DNA from: Amycolatopsis sp. cg9
GTDB lineage: Bacteria; Actinomycetota; Actinomycetes; Mycobacteriales; Pseudonocardiaceae
Assembly: GCF_041346945.1 (NCBI RefSeq)
Contig: NZ_CP166850.1
Coordinates: 930,001 to 994,000 of the forward strand
DNA length: 64,000 nt
Direction of reading: 5' to 3'
Below the pieces are notes generated by a model. That model ran no database searches. It was not told the origin of the DNA and worked only from the letters and a program-made list of their open reading frames with translations. The position numbers and the translations under genes were made by a program. Positions within the stretch are counted from its first letter, which is position 1. Every line of letters begins with the position of its first letter. Below, piece by piece: positions 50,767 through 59,626 of the stretch.

Positions 50767-52815
50767 ATGGACACCATCACTCGCCCCACCGGGGGAAGCC
50801 TGGCGAAACTGGCCGGCTGGGCGCAGCGCCACCGGTGGCTCGCCGTCGCGCTCTGGGCGCTCGTCCTCATCGGCGTCACGCTCACCTCGCAGCTGGCCGG
50901 AGACGCGTTCCACGACGACAACTCGCTGCCCGGAACCGAGTCCCAGCAGGTCGTCGACCTGCTGCGGAACACCGCGCAATCGGACACGAGCGCGCAGATC
51001 GTGTTCAAGTCCGATAGCGGGCTCGACGCGCAGCGCGCTGCAATCGGACATCTTCTGGAGAATGTCCGATTGCAGCCACACGTGCGGTCGGTGACCGGGC
51101 CGTTCGAGACGCTGTCGGCCGACGGCCGGATCGGCTACGCGACCGTCACCTTCGACGCGGCAGCCGCCGACCTGCCCTACGACGACATCGTGCAGTTCGC
51201 CGACACGGTCGGGCACAGTCCCGTCGAGGCCGCGCTCGCCGGCGAACCCGTCGAGCGCATCTCCGGAGGCGGCGGGCCCGCGGAAGGCGTCGGGTTGCTG
51301 GCCGCGCTGGTCATCCTCGTGTTCCTGTTCCGCTCACTGCTCGCGGCCGGGCTGCCGGTCATCACCGCGGTCTTCGCCGTCGGGAGCACGCTCGGCGTGA
51401 TCACGGTCGTCTCGCACTACGTCGACATCGCGAGCTACACCTCGCCGCTGATGATGCTGGTCGGGTTCGGGGTCGGCGTCGACTACGCGCTGCTCGTCTT
51501 TTCCCGCTACCGCTCGGAGATCCTGAACGGCCTCGACCGCGAAGCGGCCGCGAGGCGCGCGCTCGACACCGCCGGCCGCTCGGTGCTGTTCGCCGGGACG
51601 ACGGTGATCATCGCGCTGCTCGGCCTGCTCGCGCTCGGGCTCGGCGGGCTCCGCGGCGTCGCGCTGTCGGTCGCGCTGACCGTCCTGATGACGATGCTCG
51701 CGTCGGTGACGCTGCTCCCCGCGCTGCTTTCGCTGTTCGGGAAGCGGCTCGAACGCGGGATCCGGCGGCACGCGGAGAAGCGCGAGCACGGCCGGGCGTG
51801 GCGGCGGCTCGCAGACGGCGTCCAGCGACGGCCCGCAGCTCCGCTGGCGATCGGCCTGCTCCTCCTCGTCGGCCTGTCCATCCCGGCACTGGGCATGCGG
51901 CTCGGGTTCGCCGACGCGAGCACCGACCCGGCCGGGTCCACCACGCGGAAGGCGTACGACCTGCTGGCGGAAGGCTTCGGACCGGGCTTCAGCGGGCCGC
52001 TCGCGGTCGTCGCCGCGGAAGGCGACGCCGTCGCGCTGCAGCAACGGCTGGTGTCGACGCCGGGGGTCGCTCGCGCGCTGCCCCCGATGGGCCGGACCGT
52101 CCTCGCGTTCCCGACGACGTCACCGCAGGACGCGGCGACCGCCGAGCTGGTGACGCGGCTGCGGACCGAGGTCCTGCCGGGGCTCCCGGGCCGCTACCTG
52201 GTCGGCGGGCCGGTCGCGGCCGCCACCGACTTCGCGGGTGCCGTCGCCGACCGGCTGCCGCTGTTCGTGCTGGTCGTCGTCGGGTTGTCCGCGCTGCTGC
52301 TGATGGTCGTGTTCCGGTCGGTCCTCATCCCGCTCAAGGCCGCACTGCTGAACCTGCTGAGCATCGGCGCTTCGCTCGGCGTCATGACGCTGGTGTTCGG
52401 CGACGGCTGGTTCGGCGCGCAACCCGGCCCGATCGAGGCGTTCGTGCCGGTGATGATCTTCGCGATCGTGTTCGGGCTGTCCATGGACTACGAGGTGTTC
52501 CTGGTGTCGCGGATGCACGAGGAGTGGCGGCGCACCGGCGACGCACGGATCGCCGTGCGCGAGGGACTCGCCGCGACCGGCGGCGTGATCACCGCGGCCG
52601 GCGCGATCATGGTGCTGGTGTTCGGCGCGTTCCTGCTCGACCCGTCGCGGATGCTGGCGCAGTTCGGCCTCGGCCTCGCGGTCGCGGTGCTGCTGGACGC
52701 GCTGGTGATCCGCTGCCTGGTCGTGCCGGCGATCATGCGGCTGCTCGGCGCGCGGGCCTGGTGGCTGCCGAAGTGGCTGGACCGGCGGCTCCCGCACCTA
52801 GCGCTCGAGCCTTAA
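50767..52815 (+). CDS. MMPL-family RND-type transporter
   Basis: 682 aa from ATG 50767, choosing MDTITRPTGGSLAKLAGWAQRHRWLAVALWALVL as the natural N-terminus. About 12 membrane helices in two repeats, with the proton-relay regions GFGVGVDYALLVFSRYRSEI and VFGLSMDYEVFLVSRMHEEW (Asp-Tyr pairs). Transports lipids or drugs in actinobacteria. Contains a 12-bp inverted repeat made of two copies of the recurring 12-mer. Confidence 0.92.
   Translation: MDTITRPTGGSLAKLAGWAQRHRWLAVALWALVLIGVTLTSQLAGDAFHDDNSLPGTESQQVVDLLRNTAQSDTSAQIVFKSDSGLDAQRAAIGHLLENVRLQPHVRSVTGPFETLSADGRIGYATVTFDAAAADLPYDDIVQFADTVGHSPVEAALAGEPVERISGGGGPAEGVGLLAALVILVFLFRSLLAAGLPVITAVFAVGSTLGVITVVSHYVDIASYTSPLMMLVGFGVGVDYALLVFSRYRSEILNGLDREAAARRALDTAGRSVLFAGTTVIIALLGLLALGLGGLRGVALSVALTVLMTMLASVTLLPALLSLFGKRLERGIRRHAEKREHGRAWRRLADGVQRRPAAPLAIGLLLLVGLSIPALGMRLGFADASTDPAGSTTRKAYDLLAEGFGPGFSGPLAVVAAEGDAVALQQRLVSTPGVARALPPMGRTVLAFPTTSPQDAATAELVTRLRTEVLPGLPGRYLVGGPVAAATDFAGAVADRLPLFVLVVVGLSALLLMVVFRSVLIPLKAALLNLLSIGASLGVMTLVFGDGWFGAQPGPIEAFVPVMIFAIVFGLSMDYEVFLVSRMHEEWRRTGDARIAVREGLAATGGVITAAGAIMVLVFGAFLLDPSRMLAQFGLGLAVAVLLDALVIRCLVVPAIMRLLGARAWWLPKWLDRRLPHLALEP
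51040..51073. repeat. Copies 2 and 3 of the 12-mer as an inverted pair
   Basis: GCAATCGGACAT and ATGTCCGATTGC flank a 10-bp spacer inside the MMPL gene: a perfect 12-bp inverted repeat built from two copies of the recurring word. An 11-of-12 match (GCAATCGGACA) lies 63 bp upstream at 50977. Confidence 0.75.
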
Positions 52816-53864
52816 GCCTGCAGGCGCCGCGCGACGGTGTCCGCCAGCTGCCGGGCCGGGGCGCACAACCGGTCCGGCGGCTCGTCGCCCTTCTCGACGT
52901 CGACGAGCACGAGCTCGTCGGTCAGCACGTGGTTCGGGTCGCTGTACTGGCGGTAGACGATCGAAACCGTGCAGCTGGTGTCGCTGCGCATCGCGGCCCC
53001 GACCCGCGCGTCGAAGCCGGGCAACGCGACCGGGGTGCCTTCGAGGTGCTCGGCGTCGCTCCGGTCGAAGAGCACCTTCACCACGCCGGGGTGGTCGGTG
53101 TAGTCCCAGTCGCACCCCCAGTTCGCGAAGTCCGCCGTCCGTTCCACCGGCCCGGCACCGACGGCGGCCGTCACCGCGGCGGCGTCCATCAACGCGCAGG
53201 CGTCCTTCCCGGCGAGCGATCCGGCGGGCAACTCGCGCCGGGCGATCTCGCCCTCCTGCAGCTTCAGCAAGGCGCTCGCCAGGACCGTCTCGGCCATCCC
53301 GCACAGGTCGACCGGCCGCTCGCCGGTCTCGCGGGCCTGGAAGATCACCTGCTCGTCGTCCGGCAGGAGCACCAGCCGGACGCAGTTGTCCGGCTGGGCC
53401 GGCGCGCGCTGGATCCCCAGCGTCCCTTCCCGGTGCACCGGCAGGCTCGGGTCCGAGACGCCCTTCGCGAACTCGACGCGGACGTCGACGAACTGCTTGC
53501 GGTCCTGCGTCAGGTACACGAGCGCGTCGCAGCGGTTGAAGTTGCCGTAGTCCTCGGACGTCTCGACCATTCCGTAGGCGTTCAGCGCCTCGGCGTAGGT
53601 CAGCGCGCACGGGTCCGCGGTGCGCGGGTCGCCCAGGAACGTGTCGTCGCCGGGCCACAGGAGCACCGCGGCGACAGCGGTGAGCGCCACGACGACCACC
53701 GCGCCCAGCCACCGCAGCCAGGCCCGTCGCGCCGGCGGCGGATATGGGTCGTCCGGGCGGGCGATCCAGGCGGTTTCGCGGGTCTCCTTGACCTTCACCT
53801 TGACCCGCCGGTAGGTGTCGGCCTTCGCGTGCGCGCTCTGTTTCACCACCTCTTCGAAAACCAT
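52812..53864 (-). CDS. Single-pass membrane protein with extracytoplasmic domain
   Basis: 350 aa from ATG 53864. A Lys/Arg/Glu-rich cytoplasmic N-terminus (KADTYRRVKVKVKETRETAW), one transmembrane helix at about 51-70, and an outer domain with paired cysteines and two similar halves (DPCALTYAEALNAYG... and DACALMDAAAVTAAVG...), each followed by a W/C-rich strand, suggesting an internal duplication like DUF3558-type proteins. Start overlaps the cyclase-like gene by 22 bp, so the two probably act together. Confidence 0.75.
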   Translation of the reverse strand: MVFEEVVKQSAHAKADTYRRVKVKVKETRETAWIARPDDPYPPPARRAWLRWLGAVVVVALTAVAAVLLWPGDDTFLGDPRTADPCALTYAEALNAYGMVETSEDYGNFNRCDALVYLTQDRKQFVDVRVEFAKGVSDPSLPVHREGTLGIQRAPAQPDNCVRLVLLPDDEQVIFQARETGERPVDLCGMAETVLASALLKLQEGEIARRELPAGSLAGKDACALMDAAAVTAAVGAGPVERTADFANWGCDWDYTDHPGVVKVLFDRSDAEHLEGTPVALPGFDARVGAAMRSDTSCTVSIVYRQYSDPNHVLTDELVLVDVEKGDEPPDRLCAPARQLADTVARRLQA

Positions 53865-54316
53865 TTGGACATGACGAGCGCCAGCACGCCGTCCGATTTG
53901 GCGAGTGCTTTCTTCAGCACCTTCGCGTCGAGCAGGCGAAAGGCCTTGATGATCGCCCGCGACGCCACTCCGTGCTCGTCGTAGGCGATTTCCCCGGCGT
54001 GCAGCGCGACCCGCACCCGGATCTGCGCCTGCTTGGGGTGCCGGGCGTTGTGCGCGCGCACGGCCTCGGCGAGTGCGGTCGGAAACCGCTCCACGAAAGC
54101 CGATTTGGGCACGGTGGCGGGCACGAGGACGAAGAGACCGTCCCCCGCGTCGTCGAGCCGCGACTCCTGCCAAGGCAGGCCACAGTCGAGAAAGGCCCTT
54201 TCCAATGCCCCGTACAGACCGCTCCGCAACGCGAGCAGGTCGGGTGTCGTTCTCTCCGCGGCGCCGTACTTTTCGACGTCGACCAAGAAGATCGTTCTGT
54301 GAACGGGCGAAACCAC
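53843..54316 (-). CDS. Class III nucleotide cyclase-like domain protein
   Basis: 157 aa from GTG 54316; start uncertain because the frame stays open upstream. IFLVDVEKYGAAERTTPDLLALRSGLYGALERAF and LDDAGDGLFVLVPA recall the metal-binding Asp regions of class III cyclases, and VRVALHAGEIAYDEHGVASRAIIKAFRLLDA the dimer helix region. The substrate Lys and transition-state Asn/Arg positions are not evident, so it may be a degenerate, sensing or alternative-nucleotide version. Coupled to the membrane protein downstream. Confidence 0.65.
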   Translation of the reverse strand: MVSPVHRTIFLVDVEKYGAAERTTPDLLALRSGLYGALERAFLDCGLPWQESRLDDAGDGLFVLVPATVPKSAFVERFPTALAEAVRAHNARHPKQAQIRVRVALHAGEIAYDEHGVASRAIIKAFRLLDAKVLKKALAKSDGVLALVMSKWFSKRW

Positions 54317-54359
54317 CCCGCAGACCGTACCCGCGACGGCGGTAAACCCGATCGGGTGA

Positions 54360-56696
54360 TCAGCGCCCCCAGGTCGTCGGCGTCTCGGACAAGCGGAATT
54401 CCAGCGTGCCGCCGGTGCGCAGGAAGGACGCGTCGAGTTTCCAGTCCCGCTGCGGCCGTCCACCGCGACGGACGTCGGCGATGTACTTCCCGCTCCCTGA
54501 CGTTGTAAGGCGGATCGGCGCCCCGCCCGCCGGCCGCACGACTGCGGTCGCGAACAGCGGGCTCGACAGCAGCAGCTCGCCGGTTCCCGGCGTGCGCGGG
54601 TAGACACCGAGCGCGGCGAAGACGTACCAGGCGGACATCGTGCCGAGGTCGTCGTTGCCCGGCAGGCCGGCCGGACCGGTCGTGTAGACGGAGTTCACCA
54701 GCTGCCGGACGGTCTCCTGCGTCTTCGCCGGCTGCCCGAGCTCGTTGTACAGCCAGGGCGCGTGGATGTCGGGCTCGTTCGTCGGGTCGTACTTGAGCGG
54801 TCCGCCGCCCTTGAGCTGCCAGTTGCCGTTCGCGTCGTGGAAGAACCCGTCGAGCCGGGTGAGGGCGGCCGCCTGGCCGCCCATCGCGTCGGCGAGGCCG
54901 GAGACGTCCTGCGGGACCATCCACGTGTAGGCCGCCGCGCTGCCCTGCGCGAACCCGCGGTCGCTCGCCGGGTCGAACGGCGTCACCCAGCTGCCGTCGA
55001 GGTTGCGCGCCTGCGCGTAGCCGGTCTCCGGGTTGAAGACGTTCCACCAGTACGCGCCGCGTGCGCGCAGCTCCGCGGCTTCGCTGGTCCGCCCGAGCTG
55101 TTCCGCCCAATGTCCGATTGCAGAGTCCGCGACAGCATCTTCGAGCGTCTCGGCGGCGCCGCCCCAGCAGTGGCAGACGTCGTTCGGCGCATAGTGGGAC
55201 GCCACGTACTGCGTAAGGTTGGGCCGCTGGCCGACGCACTGGCCGGGACAGCCGCCGTCCTGCAGGCCTTCAGGTCGCGGGACAGTCGCCTGCTTGTAGA
55301 GGGAATCGAACGCGCCGCGGTAGTCGAAGTTGCGGACGCCCATCGCGTAAAACGTCGCGAGCGTCGCTGCCGACGGGTCGCCGGTCATCACGTGCGTCGC
55401 GCCGTTGACGTGCACCCAGCGGTCCCAGACGCCGTCATTCTGCTTCGCGTAGTTGTAGAGCGACTGCGCGAAGTTCCCGGCGACGCGCGGTTCGAGCAGC
55501 GCCAGCAGCTGGATCTGGGCGCGGTACTGGTCCCAGCCGGAGAAGTTGGAGTACTGCGCGTCCTGCCCCGGTTCGACGCGGTGGACCTGCCGGTCCATCC
55601 CGAGGTACCGGCCGTCGACGTCGCTGACGAGGTTGGGCTGCTGGAGGCTGTGGTAGAGCGCCGTGGTGAAGACGATCCGCTGGCTGGCCGTCCCGCCGCC
55701 GACGTCGATCCGGCTCAGTTCGGTGTTCCAGGCCCGCTTCGTCGCGCCGGCGACGCTGTCCACGGTGGACTTCGAGGGCTGCTCGGCGCGCAGGTTGCGT
55801 TCGGCGCCGTCGAGGGAGACGTACGAGATCGCGAGCCGCATGGTGACCTTGCTGCCGGGTGCGAAGGTGACGTAACCGCCCGAGCCGCGTCCCGCGCGGT
55901 CCTTGCCCGTCGCGTAGCCTTCGCCGCCGGTCTGGTCGAGACCTCCGGGCTGGAGCGTCGCGTCCTTCCACGTGCCGGTGCCGGTGAAGGGCTGGTCGAA
56001 CCGCGCGGTGAAGTGGAGGCGGTAGTAGGACTTGCGGTTGTTGACGCCGCCGTTCGCGCGGCGGCCGCAGAACGCGCCGGTCAGCACCGACCCGGTGACC
56101 TGGCGGTTCGCCGGGTCGAGGTGCGTTTCGGCGTCCTCGCTGCCGTTGAGCGAGTTCGACGTGCGGAAGAGCAGGCTCGCGGGTTTGTCCCGCGGGTACG
56201 TCAGCGTGCCGATCGCGGTCCGCGCGGTCGCCGCGACGTCCGTCGTGACGCCGTTGGCCAGGCCGAGACGGTACCGTCCCGGCGTTGCGCTCTCGTCTGC
56301 GTGACTGAAGTTGCTGGCGTAGATCGCGTCGGTGGTGTCGGCGGTCGGCGAGGAGGTGATGTCGCCGGCGAACGGCAGGATCGGCACGTCCCCCGCGGCG
56401 CCGGGATTGCAGCCGGCGCCGTTAACGTGCGTTAACGCGAAGCCCCGGACGCGGGTGGTGTCGTACTGGTACCCGTTGGCGGCGCCGGTCGACGTCTGGT
56501 CGCCGCGCGTGCTGGTCGGGCTCCAGGAGAGCATCCCGAACGGCGCGGTGGCCCCGGGGTAGGTGTTGCCGTCCCCGGCGGAGCCGATCAGCGGGTCGAC
56601 GAAGTCGGCGGGGCTCAGGTCGGCGGCTGCTGACATCGTTGTCAACGCGGAGGCGAGCAGGGCGGCGGCCAGTGCCACCGTGACGGGACGGCGCAT
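54360..56696 (-). CDS. Secreted GH92 alpha-1,2-mannosidase
   Basis: 778 aa with signal peptide (MRRPVTVALAAALLASALTTMSAAADL). GH92 marks: FVDPLIGSAGDGNTYPGATAPFGMLSWSPTS at the N-terminus, GYQYDTTRVRGFALTHVNGAGC, FSGWDQYRAQIQLLALLEP, the catalytic-acid region NEPDIHAPWLYN (E about 641) and GNDDLGTMSAWYVFAALGVYP with the general-base aspartates. Calcium-dependent exo-alpha-mannosidase on secreted glycans. Contains one copy of the recurring 12-mer. Confidence 0.93.
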   Translation of the reverse strand: MRRPVTVALAAALLASALTTMSAAADLSPADFVDPLIGSAGDGNTYPGATAPFGMLSWSPTSTRGDQTSTGAANGYQYDTTRVRGFALTHVNGAGCNPGAAGDVPILPFAGDITSSPTADTTDAIYASNFSHADESATPGRYRLGLANGVTTDVAATARTAIGTLTYPRDKPASLLFRTSNSLNGSEDAETHLDPANRQVTGSVLTGAFCGRRANGGVNNRKSYYRLHFTARFDQPFTGTGTWKDATLQPGGLDQTGGEGYATGKDRAGRGSGGYVTFAPGSKVTMRLAISYVSLDGAERNLRAEQPSKSTVDSVAGATKRAWNTELSRIDVGGGTASQRIVFTTALYHSLQQPNLVSDVDGRYLGMDRQVHRVEPGQDAQYSNFSGWDQYRAQIQLLALLEPRVAGNFAQSLYNYAKQNDGVWDRWVHVNGATHVMTGDPSAATLATFYAMGVRNFDYRGAFDSLYKQATVPRPEGLQDGGCPGQCVGQRPNLTQYVASHYAPNDVCHCWGGAAETLEDAVADSAIGHWAEQLGRTSEAAELRARGAYWWNVFNPETGYAQARNLDGSWVTPFDPASDRGFAQGSAAAYTWMVPQDVSGLADAMGGQAAALTRLDGFFHDANGNWQLKGGGPLKYDPTNEPDIHAPWLYNELGQPAKTQETVRQLVNSVYTTGPAGLPGNDDLGTMSAWYVFAALGVYPRTPGTGELLLSSPLFATAVVRPAGGAPIRLTTSGSGKYIADVRRGGRPQRDWKLDASFLRTGGTLEFRLSETPTTWGR
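55110..55121. repeat. Copy 4 of recurring 12-mer ATGTCCGATTGC
   Basis: Exact copy inside the GH92 gene, read on the minus strand as AIGHWAEQ. Confidence 0.7.
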
Positions 56697-56801
56697 GGGC
56701 GGAGATTAACCGGCTTCGATGGCGTTCCGGCGAATTCGAGGTGGACAAGCTGCCGGACACTTCGGCCCGCGTCGAACGCTCCGGCACCTACGTTCGCGGA
56801 C

Positions 56802-57392
56802 ATGGAGATCAAGCCGCGCATCCTGTACTTCGGCACGCCGGTGGTGCTGCTGAGCACCGAGAACGAGGACGGCAGCCCGAACCTCGCGCCGATGTCGTCG
56901 GCCTGGGCGCTCGGCTGGACCGTCGTGCTCGGCATCGCCGCAAACGGACACACCGCGGACAACCTCCGCGCGCGCCCGGACGTCGTGATCAACCTGCCGG
57001 CTTCCGCGCAATGGGCGGCGGTGGAGCGTCTCGCGCCGCTGACCGGCCGGGATCCGGTTCCGGCGGGCAAGGCGGCGGTGTTCCGCCACGAGCGGGCGAA
57101 GTTCGAGGCCGCGGGGCTGACGCCACAGCCGTCGCGGCTCGTGCGTCCGCCGCGCGTCGCGGAATGTCCGCTGCAGCTGGAGGCGCGGGCCGCGGCCGTG
57201 CAATCGGACATCTCCGGAGAGTTTCACATCGTCGAAGCGCAGGTCCTGACCGTGCACGCGGCTCCGGAGCTGGTGGTCCCCGGCACCGAACACATCGACC
57301 CGGCGGCGTGGAGCCCGTTGATCTACAACTTCCGGCACTACTTCGGCCTGGGCCCGGAGCTCGGGCACAGCTTCCGGTCCGAAACGCCGTAA
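56802..57392 (+). CDS. Flavin reductase-like (FMN-binding split barrel) protein
   Basis: 196 aa. KPRILYFGTPVVLLSTENEDGSPNLAPMSSAWALGWTVVLGI and NLRARPDVVINLP are the flavin_Reduct pattern, followed by HIVEAQVLTVHAAPEL and a C-terminal YNFRHYFGLGPELG. Probably an FMN-dependent oxidoreductase. Divergent from the GH92 gene; the stop codon lies inside the left arm of the following terminator stem. Confidence 0.85.
   Translation: MEIKPRILYFGTPVVLLSTENEDGSPNLAPMSSAWALGWTVVLGIAANGHTADNLRARPDVVINLPASAQWAAVERLAPLTGRDPVPAGKAAVFRHERAKFEAAGLTPQPSRLVRPPRVAECPLQLEARAAAVQSDISGEFHIVEAQVLTVHAAPELVVPGTEHIDPAAWSPLIYNFRHYFGLGPELGHSFRSETP
57200..57211. repeat. Copy 5 of recurring 12-mer (complement GCAATCGGACAT)
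   Basis: Exact copy inside the flavin reductase-like gene, read as VQSDIS, a different reading frame from copies 2 and 4. Confidence 0.7.
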
Positions 57393-57437
57393 AGGCCTCC
57401 TCGCCGGCGCCATCAGCCGGTGAGGAGGCCTTTACGG
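57387..57437. terminator. Bidirectional intrinsic terminator with 22-bp stem
   Basis: Arms at 57387-57408 and 57416-57437 pair over 22 bp with a single G-U, 7-nt loop; core CCGTAAAGGCCTCCTC. The TTTA/TAAA runs at both bases let it serve the plus-strand flavin reductase and the convergent beta-oxidation operon. Confidence 0.88.
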
Positions 57438-57446
57438 ACCCATCAG

Positions 57447-59618
57447 CTATTCGTAGATCTCGCCCTTGGCGGCCTTCTCGACCAGCGAGGCCGGCGGCTC
57501 GAAGTGGTCGCCGTACCGGGCCGCGAGCTCGCGGGACCGGTCGACGAAGCCCTGCAGGCCACCCTCGTACTGGTTGATGTACTGGATGACACCGCCGGTC
57601 CACGCCGGGAAGCCGATGCCGAAGATCGAGCCGATGTTGGCGTCCGCGACCGACGTCAGCACGCCTTCGTCGAAGCACTTCACCGTCTCGAGGGCCTCGG
57701 CGAAGAGCATGCGCTCCTTGAGGTCCTCGAACGGCACCTCCGTCGAGCCGGACTTGAACGCGTCACGCAGGCCCGGCCACAGACCCGCGCGCTTGCCCTC
57801 GGCGTCGTACTCGTAGAAGCCCGCGCCGGTCGAGCGGCCCTTGCGGTCGTACTCGTCCAGCATCCGGTCGATGACCGCCTCGGAAGCGTGCGCCTTCCAC
57901 GTGCCGCCCGCGGCCTCGATCGCCTCGCGGGTCTCCTTGCGGATCTTGCGCGGCAGGGTCAGCGTCAGCTCGTCCATCAGCTGCAGCGGCGGCGCCGGGT
58001 AGCCGGCCTGCGAACCCGCCTGCTCGATCGACGCCGGCTCGACGCCCTCGCCCAGCGCGGCGACGGCCTCGTTGATGAAGGTGCCGATGACGCGCGAGGT
58101 GAAGAAGCCGCGGCTGTCGTTGACGACGATCGGGGTCTTCTTGATCTGCAGCGTGTAGTCGAAGACCTTCGCCAGCGTCGCCGGGGACGTCTTCTCGCCG
58201 CAGATGATCTCGACCAGCGGCATCTTGTCCACCGGCGAGAAGAAGTGGATCCCGATGAAGTCCTCGGTGCGCTGCACGCCCTCGGCGAGGGTCGTGATCG
58301 GCAGCGTCGAGGTGTTGGAGCCCAGCACCGCGTCCGCGTTGACGATGCTCTCGATCTCGCCGAACACCTTGTGCTTCAGCTCGACGCTCTCGAACACGGC
58401 CTCGATGACGAAGTCGACGCCCGCGAAGTCGGCCGGGTCACCGGTCGGCTTGATCTTCGCCAGCAGCGCGTCCGACTTCTCCTGCGTGGTCTTGCCGCGC
58501 GAAAGGGCCTTCTGCTCCAGCTTCTCCGCGTAGCCCTTGCCCTTCTCGGCCGCCTCGAGCGAGACGTCCTTGAGGACGACGTCGATGCCGGCCTTCGCCG
58601 ACACGTACGCGATCGCGGCGCCCATCATCCCGGCGCCGAGCACGCCGACCTTCTTGGCCGTGTACTTCTCGAAGCCGTCCGGCCGCGAGCCGCCGGAGTT
58701 GATGGTCTGCAGGTCGAAGAAGAACGCCTTCGTCATGTTCTTCGACACCTGGCCGGTGGCGAGGTGGATGAAGTAGCGCGTCTCGATCGTGATCGCGGTG
58801 TCGAAGTCGACCTGCGCGCCCTCGATCGCGGCGGCGAGGATCGCGCGCGGCGCCGGCATGTTCGCGCCCTTGATCTGCTTGCGCAGGTTCGCCGGGAACG
58901 CCGGGAGGTTGGCCGCGAAGCTCGGGTTGGACGGCGTGCCGCCCGGGATCTTGTAACCCTTGACGTCCCACGGCTGGACGCCGCCTTCGGGGTTCGCCTT
59001 GATCCACGCCTTAGCGGCGGGGACGAGCTCCTCGACCGTGCCGACGAGCTCGTGCACCAGGCCGAGCTCGAGCGCCTTGGCCGGGCGGTGGCGCTGGCCC
59101 TGCAGGAGGACGTTCAGCAGCGCGCTCTGGATGCCCAGCAACCGGACGGTGCGCACGACACCGCCGCCGCCGGGCAGCAGGCCCAGCGTCACCTCGGGCA
59201 GGCCGATCTGGCTGCCCTTGACGTCGGCGGCGATGCGGTGGTGCGTCGCCAGCGCGATCTCGAGGCCGCCGCCGAGCGCGGCGCCGTTGATCGCCGCGAC
59301 GACCGGCTTGCCGAGCTGCTCGATGCGGCGCATCTGCCCCTTCATCAGGGTGCTGCCCTCGGTCAGCTCGACCGCGTTCTCGGGCTTCGCCTGGATGAGG
59401 TCGTTCAGGTCGCCGCCGGCGAAGAAGGTCTTCTTGGCGGACGTGATGACGACGCCGGTGATGGAGTCCTTCTCGGCCTCCAGGCGGTCCACGGTCACGC
59501 CGAGCGACTCGCGGAAGTCGGCGTTCATCGTGTTCGCCGACTGGTTCGGGTCGTCCAGCGTCAGCGTGACGATGCCGTCTTCGTCCTGCTCCCAGCGGAT
59601 GGTCTTGCTCTCGGCCAT
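57447..59618 (-). CDS. Fatty-acid oxidation complex alpha subunit (enoyl-CoA hydratase/3-hydroxyacyl-CoA dehydrogenase)
   Basis: 723 aa from ATG 59618 (AGGAAAG ribosome site). N-terminal crotonase domain (VVAAINGAALGGGLEIALATHHRIAADV, LPEVTLGLLPGGGGVVRTVRLLG) and 3-hydroxyacyl-CoA dehydrogenase domains (KKVGVLGAGMMGAAIAYVSAKAGIDVVLKD; GIHFFSPVDKMPLVEII; VVNDSRGFFTSRV). Hydrates and oxidises enoyl-CoA in beta-oxidation. Lies 8 bp behind the thiolase gene on the same strand. Confidence 0.95.
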   Translation of the reverse strand: MAESKTIRWEQDEDGIVTLTLDDPNQSANTMNADFRESLGVTVDRLEAEKDSITGVVITSAKKTFFAGGDLNDLIQAKPENAVELTEGSTLMKGQMRRIEQLGKPVVAAINGAALGGGLEIALATHHRIAADVKGSQIGLPEVTLGLLPGGGGVVRTVRLLGIQSALLNVLLQGQRHRPAKALELGLVHELVGTVEELVPAAKAWIKANPEGGVQPWDVKGYKIPGGTPSNPSFAANLPAFPANLRKQIKGANMPAPRAILAAAIEGAQVDFDTAITIETRYFIHLATGQVSKNMTKAFFFDLQTINSGGSRPDGFEKYTAKKVGVLGAGMMGAAIAYVSAKAGIDVVLKDVSLEAAEKGKGYAEKLEQKALSRGKTTQEKSDALLAKIKPTGDPADFAGVDFVIEAVFESVELKHKVFGEIESIVNADAVLGSNTSTLPITTLAEGVQRTEDFIGIHFFSPVDKMPLVEIICGEKTSPATLAKVFDYTLQIKKTPIVVNDSRGFFTSRVIGTFINEAVAALGEGVEPASIEQAGSQAGYPAPPLQLMDELTLTLPRKIRKETREAIEAAGGTWKAHASEAVIDRMLDEYDRKGRSTGAGFYEYDAEGKRAGLWPGLRDAFKSGSTEVPFEDLKERMLFAEALETVKCFDEGVLTSVADANIGSIFGIGFPAWTGGVIQYINQYEGGLQGFVDRSRELAARYGDHFEPPASLVEKAAKGEIYE

Positions 59619-59626
59619 TTCTTTCC

